Shown piece by piece: positions 17,222 to 28,002 of a stretch of 64,000 nt of DNA. Positions within the stretch are counted from its first letter, which is position 1. Each line of letters opens with the position of its first letter. A program made the position numbers and the translations under genes. This DNA is from Acidipropionibacterium acidipropionici (GTDB taxonomy: Bacteria; Actinomycetota; Actinomycetes; Propionibacteriales; Propionibacteriaceae). Location of the stretch: NCBI RefSeq assembly GCF_001441165.1, contig NZ_CP013126.1, positions 3,253,551-3,317,550 of the forward strand. The letters run 5' to 3'. The notes beneath the pieces were generated by a model. The model was given only the letters and a program-made list of their open reading frames with translations. It ran no database searches and was not told the origin of the DNA.

Positions 17222-18694
17222 TCACAGCTGAAGCGGGCCGTCGATCTCTCGCGCCGCGGCGGCGAAGTCGTCGCCGCGAGCCGCGTACCCCGGCCAGATG
17301 TCGAGGCTGGCGCAACCAGGGGCCATCAGAACGGTGTCGCCCGGCCGGGCCATGGTAGCCGCGGTGCGGACGGCCTCGGCCATCACCTCGCGATCGGGCG
17401 AGTCGAGCACGACGACGGGCACTTCGGGGGCCAGCCGGGACAGGGTCTCGGCGATAGTGGCCCGGTCGACGCCGATGACCACCGCGCCGCGCAGCTTGCC
17501 GGCGTGGTTGGAGACGAGGTGGTCGAAGTTGGTGCCCTTGGCCTGCCCGCCGGCGATCCAGACGATGTGCTCGAAGGCGCGCATCGAGGAGTTCGCGGCG
17601 TGCGGATTGGTGGCCTTGGAGTCATCCACCCAGGTGATCCCGCCGGCCTGGTGGACGGTCTGGATCCGGTGACCGCCCAGGTGAAGATCCCGCAGCCCCT
17701 GTCCGACGGCCCGGGGATGCACCCCGAAGGATCGGGTGAGGGCGGCCGCGGCCAGCGCGTTCTCCACGTTGTGGGGGGCGAAGGGGTGAACGTCGGACAG
17801 CGCGGCCAGTTCGAGGGCGGAGGTCGCCCGCTGCTCGACGAAGGCCCGGTCGACGATCATGTCGTCGACGACGCCCAGCATCGAGCGCCCCGGGATGCCC
17901 AGGGTGAAGCCGATCGCCCGCGCCCCCTCCACGACGTCGGCCTGTTCGACCATCCTCTCGGTGGCCGGATCGGCCACGTTGTAGACGGCGGAGTGCTGCA
18001 CCCGGTGGTAGATCCTGGCCTTGTCGGCGCCGTAGGCGGCGAACGGGTCCGGGTTGTCGGCGTACCACTCGAGATGGTCCTGGTGCAGGTTGAGCACCGC
18101 CGCCGAGTGGAGGGACAGGGATGGGGACCAGTGGAGCTGGAAGCTCGACAGCTCCACGGCGAAGACGTCGTAGTCGACCTCGTCGGCCATGGCCTCCAGG
18201 ATCGAGCGGCCGATGTTGCCCACGGCGGCGGCCTTGAGGCCGTCGGCTTTGAGGATGGCCTCTGTCATCTGCGTGGTGGTGGTCTTGCCGTTCGTCCCGG
18301 TGACCGCCAGCCAGGGCACCACCCGGTCGGGGTGCATGAGACGCCAGGCGAGTTCGGGCTCCCCCCACACGGGCACCCCGGTGGCCAGGGCGCGGGCGAC
18401 GAGCGGCTGGGTCGGGCGCCAGCCCGGTGAGACGATCACCAGGTCGGTTCCGGCGGGCAGTTCGGCGGTGCTGCCGGGGCCCAGGCGCACCTGTGCGCCC
18501 AATGTCTCCATCAGGCCGCCCTCGTCACGGTGCCTGTCGTCGGCGGAGTCGTCAAGGATCGTCACCGTCGCGCCCAGCTCGAGCAGGGCGTCGGCCGAGG
18601 CATACCCGGAGGTGCCCAGTCCCGCGATGACCGCGTGCACGCGGCCCCATTCGAAGGTCCTGTCGGCCCGGCTCAGATCGACTCCGGAGCTCAT
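17222..18694 (-). CDS. murD: UDP-N-acetylmuramoylalanine--D-glutamate ligase
   Basis: 490 residues. ATG 18694 overlaps the mraY stop (ATGA). ATP loop [11 protein letters not shown] at 131-141; N-terminal [14 protein letters not shown] binds the UDP portion; [11 protein letters not shown] is the Mur-ligase C-terminal signature. It adds D-Glu to UDP-MurNAc-L-Ala. The open frame continues far upstream, but only as antisense-like noise over mraY. Confidence 0.97.
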   Translation of the reverse strand: MSSGVDLSRADRTFEWGRVHAVIAGLGTSGYASADALLELGATVTILDDSADDRHRDEGGLMETLGAQVRLGPGSTAELPAGTDLVIVSPGWRPTQPLVARALATGVPVWGEPELAWRLMHPDRVVPWLAVTGTNGKTTTTQMTEAILKADGLKAAAVGNIGRSILEAMADEVDYDVFAVELSSFQLHWSPSLSLHSAAVLNLHQDHLEWYADNPDPFAAYGADKARIYHRVQHSAVYNVADPATERMVEQADVVEGARAIGFTLGIPGRSMLGVVDDMIVDRAFVEQRATSALELAALSDVHPFAPHNVENALAAAALTRSFGVHPRAVGQGLRDLHLGGHRIQTVHQAGGITWVDDSKATNPHAANSSMRAFEHIVWIAGGQAKGTNFDHLVSNHAGKLRGAVVIGVDRATIAETLSRLAPEVPVVVLDSPDREVMAEAVRTAATMARPGDTVLMAPGCASLDIWPGYAARGDDFAAAAREIDGPLQL

Positions 18695-19755
18695 TGTCCC
18701 ACCACCCATTCGGTATAGAAGATTCCCAGTCCGATGGCGACCATCAGGCCGCAGATGATCCAGAAGCGGATCACGACGGTGATCTCTGCCCACCCCTTGA
18801 GTTCGAAGTGGTGGTGCAGCGGCGCCATCTTGAACACCCGCTTGCCGTGGGTCACCTTGAACACGCTCACCTGGATCATCACTGAGAGGGTCTCGATGAC
18901 GAAGAGCCCGCCGATGATGGCGAGCAGCAGCTCGGTGCGGCTGAGCACCGCCAGCCCGGCGACCGCCCCTCCGATGGCTAGAGAGCCCGTGTCGCCGAGG
19001 AAGATCTTCGCCGGTTTGGCGTTCCACCACAGGAAGCCGAAACAGGCCCCGGTGAGGGCCAGCGCGACGACCGCCAGGTCGTGGGGGTCGCGCACGGTGT
19101 AGCAGCGGGCCGTGGCCTCGTTCGAGCACCACTGGTTGAACTGCCAGAGGCTGAGCAGGGTGTAGGCGGCGAATACCATCGTCGCCGCGCCCGGCGCCAG
19201 TCCGTCGAGCCCGTCGGTGAGATTGACGGCGTTCGAGGCTCCGGCGATGAGCAGGATGACCCAGATGACGCCGAGCCACAGGGGCAGGTGGAGCCACGAG
19301 ATGTCGCGGAGGAAGGAGATCGCCGGGGATGCCGGGGCCACCCCGTGGGAGTCGTGGAAGAACATCGCGCCGATCCCGAAGGTGACCGCCACGAAGGCCT
19401 GCCCGATGAGTTTGCCCTTCGGCCTCAGCCCCAGGGATCTCTGCTTGGAGATCTTGGTCCAGTCGTCGAGGAAGCCGATGAACCCGAGACCGGCGAAGAG
19501 CCACAGCACGAGCAGCGCCGAGACGGTGACGTGGGTCCAGGTGAGCAGGTGTGCCAGGAAGTAGGCGAGGACCACCGCCAGGATGATGACGGCGCCGCCC
19601 ATCGTCGGGGTGCCCTTCTTCGCGGCGTGCGTCTGGGGACCGTCATCGCGGATGAACTGCCCGTAGCCGCGCTTGGCGAGGAAGACGATGAACCACTTCG
19701 TCCCCACCAGGGTGCCGAGCATGGACAGTCCTCCAGCCAGCAGGATGTTCTTCAT
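18691..19755 (-). CDS. mraY: Phospho-MurNAc-pentapeptide translocase MraY
   Basis: 354 residues, about ten membrane segments. Conserved sites: [12 protein letters not shown] near residue 46, FLDDWTKI with the Asp pair, [25 protein letters not shown] and the HHHFELKGW loop near the C-terminus. It transfers phospho-MurNAc-pentapeptide to undecaprenyl phosphate, forming lipid I. It overlaps murF and murD by 4 bp each. Confidence 0.98.
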   Translation of the reverse strand: MKNILLAGGLSMLGTLVGTKWFIVFLAKRGYGQFIRDDGPQTHAAKKGTPTMGGAVIILAVVLAYFLAHLLTWTHVTVSALLVLWLFAGLGFIGFLDDWTKISKQRSLGLRPKGKLIGQAFVAVTFGIGAMFFHDSHGVAPASPAISFLRDISWLHLPLWLGVIWVILLIAGASNAVNLTDGLDGLAPGAATMVFAAYTLLSLWQFNQWCSNEATARCYTVRDPHDLAVVALALTGACFGFLWWNAKPAKIFLGDTGSLAIGGAVAGLAVLSRTELLLAIIGGLFVIETLSVMIQVSVFKVTHGKRVFKMAPLHHHFELKGWAEITVVIRFWIICGLMVAIGLGIFYTEWVVGQ

Positions 19756-21215
19756 GCGCGGCCTCCCTCGCCGACGGTGCCCGGCCGGTGGCCGGCATCG
19801 CTGAGAAGTTCCTGCGCCACGGTCTCCAGCGCGAGAGCCCGCGACGCCTTGACAAGTACCACATCATGTCCGGTCCACGTCGTCGCCGCCACCGCGCCGC
19901 CCGGCTCCACGATGCGGACCTGCGCGCCGCCGGCGGCGGCTCCGGCCGCCAGGTCGTCGGCATAGGTCCCCAGGCACAGCACCAGGTCGAATCCGGCGCG
20001 GGCGGCCTGCTGCCCGGCCCGGCGGTGCAGGTCCGCCGAGCTGTCGCCCAGCTCCAGCATGTCCCCCAGCACGGCGACGCCGCGGGTGAGGGGATCGGTC
20101 CGCCGGCGGGTGGCCAGCACCCCGGCCAGCGCGGTGAGGGCCGCCTCCATGGAATCCGGATTGGCGTTGTAGCAGTCGTTGACGATGACGAGCCCGTCGT
20201 CGCGCTCGTCGAGCTCCATCCGCCAGGGGGACCGGCTGGTCGCCGATGACAGGCGCTCGGCCACGGCCGCGGGCTCGACCCCGCAACAGACGGCGGCGGC
20301 GGCCGCGGCGATCGCATTGGCCACCTGGTGGGCGCCCATGGTGCGCAGCGAGACCGGCTGCTCGTGGACCCGTCCGTCGGCGCGCACGACGAGGGTGAAG
20401 GAATGACGCTGGAGGCTGTCGGCGCCGATGTCGCGGGCCAGCACCTCGATCCCGGCCTCCGGGTGCCGGTGGGCGCCGTCGAGGCTGAACCAGGCGATCC
20501 TGGCCGACGTCCTCGAGGCCATCGCGGCGACCCGGTGATCCTCGGCGTTGAGCACCGCCCAGCCGTCGGCGTCCAGACCCTCGACGATCTCCCCCTTCGC
20601 CTGGGCGATGGCCTCCCGGGATCCGAACTCGCCCAGGTGCGCGGTGCCGACGTTGAGGACCATGGCCACATCGGGCGGGACGATGGAGGTCAGCCAGGCG
20701 ATGTGCCCCTTGCCGCGCGCCCCCATCTCGCTGATCAGGAACCGGGTGCCGGCGTCCACCCCGCAGGCGGTCAGCGGCACCCCGATCTCGTTGTTGAAGC
20801 TGCCCACCGGCGAGACCGTCGGCCCGGTGCCCTCCAGGAGCTGGGCCAGGATGTCCTTGGTACTGGTCTTGCCCGAGGAGCCGGTGAGGGCGACGGCGCG
20901 CATCCCCCTGGCACGCTCGGCGGCGACCACGTGGCGGGCCAGGTCGGCGAGACCCTGCCGGGTGTCGTCGACGATGAGGTGCGGCAGGGAGCTGTCGGTG
21001 GCCCTGGTGGCCAGCACGGCGCCGGCCCCGGCGCGCTCGGCGACCGGAGTGAAGTCGTGGCCGTCCACCCGCTCCCCCGGGAGCGCCACGAACAGGCTGC
21101 CCGCCACTGCCTTGCGGGTGTCGATGACGACGTCGGGGCCGACGGGCGCTGCCGGGTCGCCCTCCAGCCGCGCTCCGACGGCCGAGGCCAGCTCCTGGGT
21201 GGTCGAGATCCTCAT
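19752..21215 (-). CDS. murF: UDP-MurNAc-tripeptide--D-Ala-D-Ala ligase
   Basis: 487 residues from ATG 21215, which overlaps the murE stop (ATGA). ATP loop TGSSGKTSTKD begins at 111; further motifs are SFNNEIGVPLTA, ISEMGARGKGHI and NDCYNANPDSM. It joins D-Ala-D-Ala to the tripeptide, finishing the cytoplasmic precursor. An upstream in-frame start at 21278 would sit inside murE and is rejected. Confidence 0.97.
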   Translation of the reverse strand: MRISTTQELASAVGARLEGDPAAPVGPDVVIDTRKAVAGSLFVALPGERVDGHDFTPVAERAGAGAVLATRATDSSLPHLIVDDTRQGLADLARHVVAAERARGMRAVALTGSSGKTSTKDILAQLLEGTGPTVSPVGSFNNEIGVPLTACGVDAGTRFLISEMGARGKGHIAWLTSIVPPDVAMVLNVGTAHLGEFGSREAIAQAKGEIVEGLDADGWAVLNAEDHRVAAMASRTSARIAWFSLDGAHRHPEAGIEVLARDIGADSLQRHSFTLVVRADGRVHEQPVSLRTMGAHQVANAIAAAAAAVCCGVEPAAVAERLSSATSRSPWRMELDERDDGLVIVNDCYNANPDSMEAALTALAGVLATRRRTDPLTRGVAVLGDMLELGDSSADLHRRAGQQAARAGFDLVLCLGTYADDLAAGAAAGGAQVRIVEPGGAVAATTWTGHDVVLVKASRALALETVAQELLSDAGHRPGTVGEGGRA

Positions 21216-22801
21216 GCGGTGATGTCCTCCCCGTCCTGGGCCTGAGCGGGCCCCGGTGAGCCGTGCAGCCGGGCCCATTCCTGACCGGTCACGACCCTGT
21301 CGTCGAATTCGAGCACCCGGTCGCCCACCAGCTGGCCGGTCTCGTGTCCCTTGCCGAGGACGGCCACCAGGTCGGTGTCGCCGGCCATCGCCAGGGCCTC
21401 GCGGATCGCTGTTCTGCGATCGCCGCCGTCGACCACTTCGGCGCCGCCCCTCTCGCGGGCCCCGGCCAGCACGGCCGCGCGAATGGTCTGCGGGTCCTCG
21501 GTGCGCGGGTTGTCGTCGGTGACCACCACGACGTCGGCATGTTCGGCGGCGACGCCGCCCATCGGGCCGCGCTTGGCGGAGTCGCGGTCTCCCCCGGCTC
21601 CCAGGACCGCGATGAGTCGTCCGGCGGTGGCGGTGCGAGCCGCCGCCAGGGCAGATCCGATGGCCTGGGGGGTGTGGGCGAAGTCGACCAGGACCTCCGG
21701 GGCCCCCGGTCCGATGTCGACCCGCTCCATCCGGCCGGGCACCTGGGCCTGCGCCAGGCCCGGGGCGACGTCGTCGAAGCCGTGACCGGCCCGCTTGAGC
21801 ATCGCCAGGGCCATCACGGCGTTACGGACGTTGAACTCGCCCGGAAGGCTGAGGGGCAGCTCGCGGAGCCCCGAGGGGGTCTCGACCTGCACGATGCTGC
21901 CCAGCCCGCCCCGGGCCTGCCAGGATGCGACCCGGTAGTCCGAGGCGGCGTCGACGGAGGTGGTGATGAGTTCCACCCCGTCCTCGGCCCGGATGATCTC
22001 GGCGAGCCTTCGCCCGTACTCGTCGTCGACGTTGACGACGGCGGCCCGGGTGAGCTCGGGGGTGAAGAGTCTGGCCTTGGCCTGGAAGTAGGCCTCCATG
22101 GTCTTGTGGTAGTCGAGGTGGTCGCGCCCCAGGTTGGTGAAAGCGGCGACGTCGAACCTGGTGCCGTCGACCCGGTGCATGGCCAGTGCGTGGGAGGACA
22201 CCTCCATGACGGTGTCGGTCGCCCCGGCGTCGGCCATCGTGGCGAAGAGGGCCTGCAGGTCGGGCGCCTCCGGGGTCGTGATGGTGGTCCGGGCGCTGGG
22301 CAGCGGCCGTCCGTCGAGCCGGTAGCCGATGGTGCCGATGGTGCCCGCTCGCAGGCCCGCGGCACGCAGCCCCGCCTCCACCAGGAAGGCGGTCGTCGTC
22401 TTCCCGTTGGTGCCGGTGATGCCGTACATCGTCATGCGGCGGGTCGGCTCCCCGAAGATGAGGGCCGAGGCCCTGGCCATCGCGACCCTGGGATCGGCCA
22501 CCACCAGCATGGGGACCCCCTGGTCGTCGATCAGGGCCTCCCCGCGGGGGTCGGTGAGCACCGCGCAGGCTCCCGCGGCGACGGCCGCGGCTGCGAATGA
22601 GGCGCCGTGGAAACGGGTGCCGGGAAGGCCGACGTAGAGATCTCCGGCGCTCACCTGACGAGAGTCCAGGGTGATGCCGCGGACTCCCCGGCCGGGCAGC
22701 TCGCCGTGGATCCTCGGATGGCCGAGCACCTCCTCCAGCTGCTCCCATGGCGTCGTCCCCACGGTGGCAGGACGCAACAGATGAGAGGTGTCAGGGCTCA
22801 C
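21212..22801 (-). CDS. murE: UDP-MurNAc-dipeptide--diaminopimelate ligase
   Basis: 529 residues from GTG 22801, which overlaps the ftsI stop (GTGA). ATP loop [11 protein letters not shown] (127-137), carbamoylated-lysine region AKARLF (241-246), and DDNPRTEDP (429-437). The DNPR motif marks diaminopimelate rather than lysine as the third residue; propionibacteria use LL-DAP, but the sequence does not distinguish LL from meso. It adds DAP to UDP-MurNAc-L-Ala-D-Glu. Confidence 0.97.
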   Translation of the reverse strand: MSPDTSHLLRPATVGTTPWEQLEEVLGHPRIHGELPGRGVRGITLDSRQVSAGDLYVGLPGTRFHGASFAAAAVAAGACAVLTDPRGEALIDDQGVPMLVVADPRVAMARASALIFGEPTRRMTMYGITGTNGKTTTAFLVEAGLRAAGLRAGTIGTIGYRLDGRPLPSARTTITTPEAPDLQALFATMADAGATDTVMEVSSHALAMHRVDGTRFDVAAFTNLGRDHLDYHKTMEAYFQAKARLFTPELTRAAVVNVDDEYGRRLAEIIRAEDGVELITTSVDAASDYRVASWQARGGLGSIVQVETPSGLRELPLSLPGEFNVRNAVMALAMLKRAGHGFDDVAPGLAQAQVPGRMERVDIGPGAPEVLVDFAHTPQAIGSALAAARTATAGRLIAVLGAGGDRDSAKRGPMGGVAAEHADVVVVTDDNPRTEDPQTIRAAVLAGARERGGAEVVDGGDRRTAIREALAMAGDTDLVAVLGKGHETGQLVGDRVLEFDDRVVTGQEWARLHGSPGPAQAQDGEDITA

Positions 22802-24693
22802 GGCTTGTACTCCAAAGGTGCCTTGGGGGCCTTCGTGGTGGAGGGTACGACGCCGTAGCGCGGCAGCGCGATCGACAGGATCTGTCGCGCCACGGGCAGA
22901 GCGACCTCACTCCCCTGATGGCCCTTTGTGGGGTTGTTCAGAACGACATATGTGAGGATGCTCGGATCCTCGGTCGGTCCGATCCCCACATAGGAGGCTG
23001 TGAAGCCACGGTAGCAGTGACATGTCGGATCGATCCGCTGGGCGGTGCCGGTCTTGCCGATCGTGCGGTATCCGTCGACCGCCCTGTCGGGCTTGAGGGT
23101 GACGACGCTCTCCATCATGTCGCGCACCTGGGCCGCGGCCTTCGCGGAGACGACCCGCCGCCCCGCGCTGCGCGGCACCGCGACCGGATCCCCGTTCCCG
23201 TCGCGGGCCGAGCGGATGATCGTCGGGGCGTGGTAGACGCCGCCGTTGGCGATCGCCGCGACGGCTGCGGCCTCCTGGACAGCGGTCACCGACATCCCCT
23301 GTCCGAAGGAGATCTGGTCACGGGTGTAGTCGGGCATCGAGGGGCCGGGGACGGTGCCGTCGGCCTCGCCGGGCAGCGGCAGACCTGTGCTCTTCCCCAG
23401 CCCGAAGGATTTCAGGTAGTTCGAGAAATCGGTCTTGGAGAGCTTCCTGGCCAGCAGCGTGGTGCCGATGTTGGAGGAGTAGGCGATGACCCCTCGGGCG
23501 GTGAGATCGAGCTCGTCGTGGTCGAAGGAGTCGGTGATCTTCCCGTCCCCCGACTTGATCGAGGCGGGCACCTTCACATGGGTGTCGGCGGTGACCAGCC
23601 CCTTGTCGGCCAGCGCGGCCATGGTGAGCACCTTCTGCACCGAGCCCGGCTCGTAGGAGGTCTCGACGGCGCGGTTCTCGATCTCCTTGGAGGTGGTCTT
23701 CGCCAGGTTCGACGAGTCGAAGGTGGGCATCGAGGCCATCGAGAGGATCTCGCCTGTCTTGACATTCATGACGATGGCCTCGCCGGACTCGGCCTTGGTG
23801 TCGCGCACCGCGGTCGCCAGGGCGCTCTGCGTGGTGAGCTGCATCTGCGAGTCGAGGGTGAGGTTGTAGGAGACGCCGTTGACTGCGGGCACGAGGGTGT
23901 TGCGGCCGAGCGGGATCCTGCCGTAGGTGGAGGCCTCGTAGGACTCCTTGCCCTCGGTGCCCTTGAGCTGCTTGTTGAGCATGTACTCCATGCCCCCGGC
24001 GCCCACTCCGTCTCCGTTCACGAAGCCGACGACGTTGGAGGCCACGGTCCCCGACGGATAGGTGCGCACCGGATCGGAGGAGGAGAACACCCCGAACCAG
24101 TTGCCCGCCTCCATGTCCTTGGTGATGAGGTCGAAGTCGTAGCTGGAGACGTGCCGCTTGACCACCACGTATCGGGACAGCTTGCCGTCAGATCCCTTCT
24201 TCGTGACGTCGTCGCGGTAGTCCTCGGGCGTCCCGCCGAGGCGCTTGGCGAGGATCTTGGCGACCGCCTTGGGGGCGGCGGCCGCCTTCTGGGTCTGCTT
24301 GGGACCCATCGAGACCCGCTCGTCGACGCCGTTGCGGCTGATCATCCGGGGATCGGCGATCACTCTCACGGCCGGCTCGCTGGCCGCCATGACGGTGCCG
24401 TTGCGGTCGGCGATCTGCCCGCGGGTCGGCAGCAGCGTGTATCCGCGCTGGATGTTGGAGGCCGCCGATGCGGCGTAGGCGGGTGCTTCGACGGCCTGGA
24501 GCTGCAGGGCCCTGCCGGCGAGCGCCACCATCCCGGTCATGAGGACCACCAGGGTCAGGGTGAGGCGCCCGCGCTGGCTGGCCAGCCCGGCGCTGCGACG
24601 CCGCCCGCCGGACCCTCCGCGGCCGGTCCTCGGCCGGGCGGCCGGGGGCCTCGGCCGCCCGGATCCGGCGGTTCCAGGACGGCCCGAACTCAT
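22798..24693 (-). CDS. ftsI: Septal transpeptidase, class B PBP (FtsI/PBP3)
   Basis: 631 residues. Proline/arginine/glycine-rich cytoplasmic head (1-42), one membrane anchor (about 44-62), pedestal domain with RGQIADRNG (91-99), and transpeptidase domain with catalytic S351 in SVQK, SSN at 406-408 and KTGT at 547-550. A nearby CHC (558-560) could form or break a disulfide close to the active site; this is only an observation. It crosslinks septal peptidoglycan with FtsW. It overlaps ftsL and murE by 4 bp. Confidence 0.97.
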   Translation of the reverse strand: MSSGRPGTAGSGRPRPPAARPRTGRGGSGGRRRSAGLASQRGRLTLTLVVLMTGMVALAGRALQLQAVEAPAYAASAASNIQRGYTLLPTRGQIADRNGTVMAASEPAVRVIADPRMISRNGVDERVSMGPKQTQKAAAAPKAVAKILAKRLGGTPEDYRDDVTKKGSDGKLSRYVVVKRHVSSYDFDLITKDMEAGNWFGVFSSSDPVRTYPSGTVASNVVGFVNGDGVGAGGMEYMLNKQLKGTEGKESYEASTYGRIPLGRNTLVPAVNGVSYNLTLDSQMQLTTQSALATAVRDTKAESGEAIVMNVKTGEILSMASMPTFDSSNLAKTTSKEIENRAVETSYEPGSVQKVLTMAALADKGLVTADTHVKVPASIKSGDGKITDSFDHDELDLTARGVIAYSSNIGTTLLARKLSKTDFSNYLKSFGLGKSTGLPLPGEADGTVPGPSMPDYTRDQISFGQGMSVTAVQEAAAVAAIANGGVYHAPTIIRSARDGNGDPVAVPRSAGRRVVSAKAAAQVRDMMESVVTLKPDRAVDGYRTIGKTGTAQRIDPTCHCYRGFTASYVGIGPTEDPSILTYVVLNNPTKGHQGSEVALPVARQILSIALPRYGVVPSTTKAPKAPLEYKP

Positions 24694-25124
24694 CGGTGGC
24701 CCGCCGAGACCGGGGCGTTTCCGGCCAGCCCTGGAAGTTCCTTGCCGGTCACCTTGTGAGGTGTGCCGATCACCTTTCCGGTGCGCAGATCGATGAATGC
24801 CGGCCTGGGATCGGGGACCATGCCCAGCTGCCTGGCGGAGGCCTGGAGCTGGGTGGCCGAACGTCTGGTGTCGACGCTGCTGGACAGCGCCGCCTCCTTG
24901 TGGGACAGCGACTCCACGGCCGCCTTCCGCGTCGCCAGCTCGGCCGACTGGCTCTGCAGGGTGGTGTTGAGCACCAGGGCGGCCACCAGCCCGAAGGCCA
25001 GCACGAGGGAGACGGCGACCGTGAAGGCCAGATTGCTCATTCTGGTCGGCAGGCCCGGCAGCGCCCTCAGCCTGCTCCGGGCCCGTGACAGGCCTCTGCC
25101 CGTGGCCGCGAGTTCGGCGCTCAT
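24690..25124 (-). CDS. ftsL: FtsL-like divisome protein
   Basis: 144 residues from ATG 25124, which overlaps the rsmH stop (ATGA). One membrane segment (about 31-53) is followed by a short coiled coil (LQSQSAELATRKAAVESLS) and a tail ending in a GTP/K-rich stretch. Sequence is weakly conserved, but size, topology and place between rsmH and ftsI are those of FtsL, the partner of FtsQ and FtsB. Confidence 0.85.
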   Translation of the reverse strand: MSAELAATGRGLSRARSRLRALPGLPTRMSNLAFTVAVSLVLAFGLVAALVLNTTLQSQSAELATRKAAVESLSHKEAALSSSVDTRRSATQLQASARQLGMVPDPRPAFIDLRTGKVIGTPHKVTGKELPGLAGNAPVSAGHR

Positions 25125-26110
25125 GCTGCCTCCTTGACTCTCTGGACGACCCGCAATCGGGCCGATGCGCTTCTCGGGTTGACGGCGACCTCCTCGGCGT
25201 CGGGGCGTTCGGCCCCGTGGGTCACCGCCACGAATCTGGCGGCCATCGACTCGGGCACCACCGGGAGCCCCGCCGGCGCCGAATCGCTGCACGCCGTCCG
25301 GAAGGCCTCCTTGACGGGACGGTCCTCCAGGGAGTGGTAGGCGAGCACCGCCATCCGCCCCCCGACGGCCAACCGGTCGAGGGCCTCGGGCAGCACGGCG
25401 GCCAGGGTGTCCATCTCCCCGTTGACCGCGATCCGCAGGGCCTGGAAGGTCTTCTTGGCGGGATGACCGTGGCTGCGGTGACGCACCGCTGCGGGGATGG
25501 CCGCCTCGATGACGCGGACCAGCTGGGCCGAGTCCTCGAAGGGCCGGCGGGCCCGCTCCTCGACGATGGCGCGGGCGATCCGGCGGGCATTGCGATCCTC
25601 GCCGTAGCGGAAGATGATCCGCGACAGTTCGGCCTCCTCGGCCGTGTTGAGCAGGCCCGCCGCCGTCATGCCGGTGCCCTGATCCATCCTCATGTCGAGG
25701 GGGGCGTCGACGGCGTAGGCGAATCCGCGGTCGGCCTGGTCGATCTGGAGGGAGGACAGTCCCAGGTCCAGCAGGATCGAGTCGACCCGGTCGATCCCCA
25801 GGTCGTCGAGCACCTCGGGAAGCTCGTCGTGGACGGCGTGGACCAGCCGGACCCGGTCCCCGAAGGGTTCGAGTCTGCGGGCCGCCAGCTCCAGCGCCTC
25901 GGTGTCGCGGTCGATGCCCACCAGGCTCGCCTGCGGGCAGGCCTCCAGCACGGCCTGGGCGTGGCCCCCCATGCCCAGGGTGCCGTCCACGTGGACGGCA
26001 CCGGGATGATCGAGACCGGGTGCGAGGAGTTCGACGACCCGGGAGCGCATGACGGGCAGATGCACGGCGTCGCTTCCCACAGAGGGCCTGCGGGCGTCGT
26101 CCTGCTCCAT
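25121..26110 (-). CDS. rsmH: 16S rRNA C1402 N4-methyltransferase RsmH
   Basis: 329 residues from ATG 26110, with GGGAGG 7 nt upstream. MraW family: HLPVMRSRVVELL, SAM loop VDGTLGMGGHAQAVLE, LDLGLSSLQID and FQALRIAVNGE. It methylates C1402 of 16S rRNA. An upstream in-frame ATG at 26128 lacks a ribosome site. Second gene of the dcw run, 127 bp after mraZ. Confidence 0.96.
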   Translation of the reverse strand: MEQDDARRPSVGSDAVHLPVMRSRVVELLAPGLDHPGAVHVDGTLGMGGHAQAVLEACPQASLVGIDRDTEALELAARRLEPFGDRVRLVHAVHDELPEVLDDLGIDRVDSILLDLGLSSLQIDQADRGFAYAVDAPLDMRMDQGTGMTAAGLLNTAEEAELSRIIFRYGEDRNARRIARAIVEERARRPFEDSAQLVRVIEAAIPAAVRHRSHGHPAKKTFQALRIAVNGEMDTLAAVLPEALDRLAVGGRMAVLAYHSLEDRPVKEAFRTACSDSAPAGLPVVPESMAARFVAVTHGAERPDAEEVAVNPRSASARLRVVQRVKEAA

Positions 26111-26237
26111 CGGTTTCCTCCCTGACATGTTCTCGTGGGGCGAGGTTCCGGCCCGACTGCGACGACCTGGCACAGGGGAAGTTGTGTCAGGGAGCCGTTG
26201 TCGGGACGAAGCCACGCCCCGCGCGCGCCCTCACCGC

Positions 26238-26666
26238 TCAGCTGTCGGCGAAGACCTCCTCATTCATCTCGGCGAAGACCGATTCCTGCTCGGCGGAGTA
26301 CCTCTCCCACTCGGCGGCGTCCCACACCTCGACCCTGGTGATCGCACCGACCACGACGATGTCCTTGTCGAGTCCGGCATAGCGCCGGAGCATCGGCGGG
26401 ATCATCACCCTGCCCTGCTTGTCCGGCGCGGTGTCGCTGGCACCGGCCGCCAGCATCCGCTGGTAGTCCCGCACCTTCTTCACGCTCACCGCGCCCTTGG
26501 CGATCTCCTGGGTCATCTCCACGAAGGTGGCCGTCGGGTATATGGCCAGGCACCTGTCCTGACCCCTGGTGATCACCAGGCCGCCGTCCAACTCGTCGCG
26601 GAACTTCGCCGGGAGGAAGAAACGACCCTTGTCGTCGAGCCGCGGAGTATGCGTACCCAGGAACAC
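26238..26666 (-). CDS. mraZ: Transcriptional regulator MraZ
   Basis: 142 residues from GTG 26666 with AGGAGG 7 nt upstream, giving the canonical (M)FLGTHTPRLDDKGRFFLPAKF. Two AbrB-like SpoVT halves, each with the DxxGR motif: DDKGRFFLP and DKQGRVMIP. MraZ binds repeated boxes upstream of its own gene and modulates the dcw operon; a matching four-box array lies 36-71 bp upstream. Longer readings (to 26729) run through the boxes and are not supported. Confidence 0.95.
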   Translation of the reverse strand: MFLGTHTPRLDDKGRFFLPAKFRDELDGGLVITRGQDRCLAIYPTATFVEMTQEIAKGAVSVKKVRDYQRMLAAGASDTAPDKQGRVMIPPMLRRYAGLDKDIVVVGAITRVEVWDAAEWERYSAEQESVFAEMNEEVFADS

Positions 26667-26701
26667 CAGGCACCTCCTGACTCGGCGCGATTGCCGCTTC
26701 G

Positions 26702-26737
26702 CTCCACCGGGCTCCACCATACTCCACAATCCTCCAC
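26702..26737 (-). promoter_or_regulatory. Four MraZ boxes at the dcw promoter
   Basis: GTGGAG (minus strand) occurs four times at an exact 10-bp period: 26702-26707, 26712-26717, 26722-26727 and 26732-26737. One-turn spacing of short G-rich direct repeats upstream of mraZ is the known MraZ operator architecture (TGGGN repeats in Escherichia coli). A -10-like TATGGT (26716-26721) is embedded in the array, which fits autorepression. Confidence 0.8.
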
Positions 26738-27030
26738 TGAAAGCTGGAAGAAGCGCGCCATGGGGGGTCCCCCATGCGGGGACACGCTCTCCCGAACCGC
26801 ACGTCGGCGTGTCGCGACACGGTGCACCTGGGCGGGAAACGGGGTGGGAGCGGTCGTGGGAACGGGATCGGGGAGGGGAGTGGGGCCAGCGGTGGAGGGC
26901 CGTGGAGGATCCCCGCCCCCCGGCTCCCGGTCCGACACCTCATCGCCTCGGGTCGGCCGCGGGTAGGATCAGCCGGGGCGAGCCACACCGGCAGCTGTCC
27001 CCGACGGCCGGAGCCCGAACGCCACAGCAC
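26738..27030. other. Gene-free divergent region between mraZ and moxR
   Basis: Holds a compact hairpin at 26759-26776 (CATGGGGG/CCCCCATG with 2-nt spacer) next to the MraZ boxes. No gene or recognisable promoter for moxR stands out; a G-rich run at 26846-26906 is unexplained. Confidence 0.4.
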
Positions 27031-27044
27031 AGGAGGAGCACATC

Positions 27045-27998
<954 letters not shown>

Positions 27999-28002
27999 CC
28001 GG

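Noticed and set aside
17222-19504. 760-codon version of murD
   Set aside because: The first 270 codons are antisense-like reading over mraY; murD starts at the ATGA overlap at 18694.
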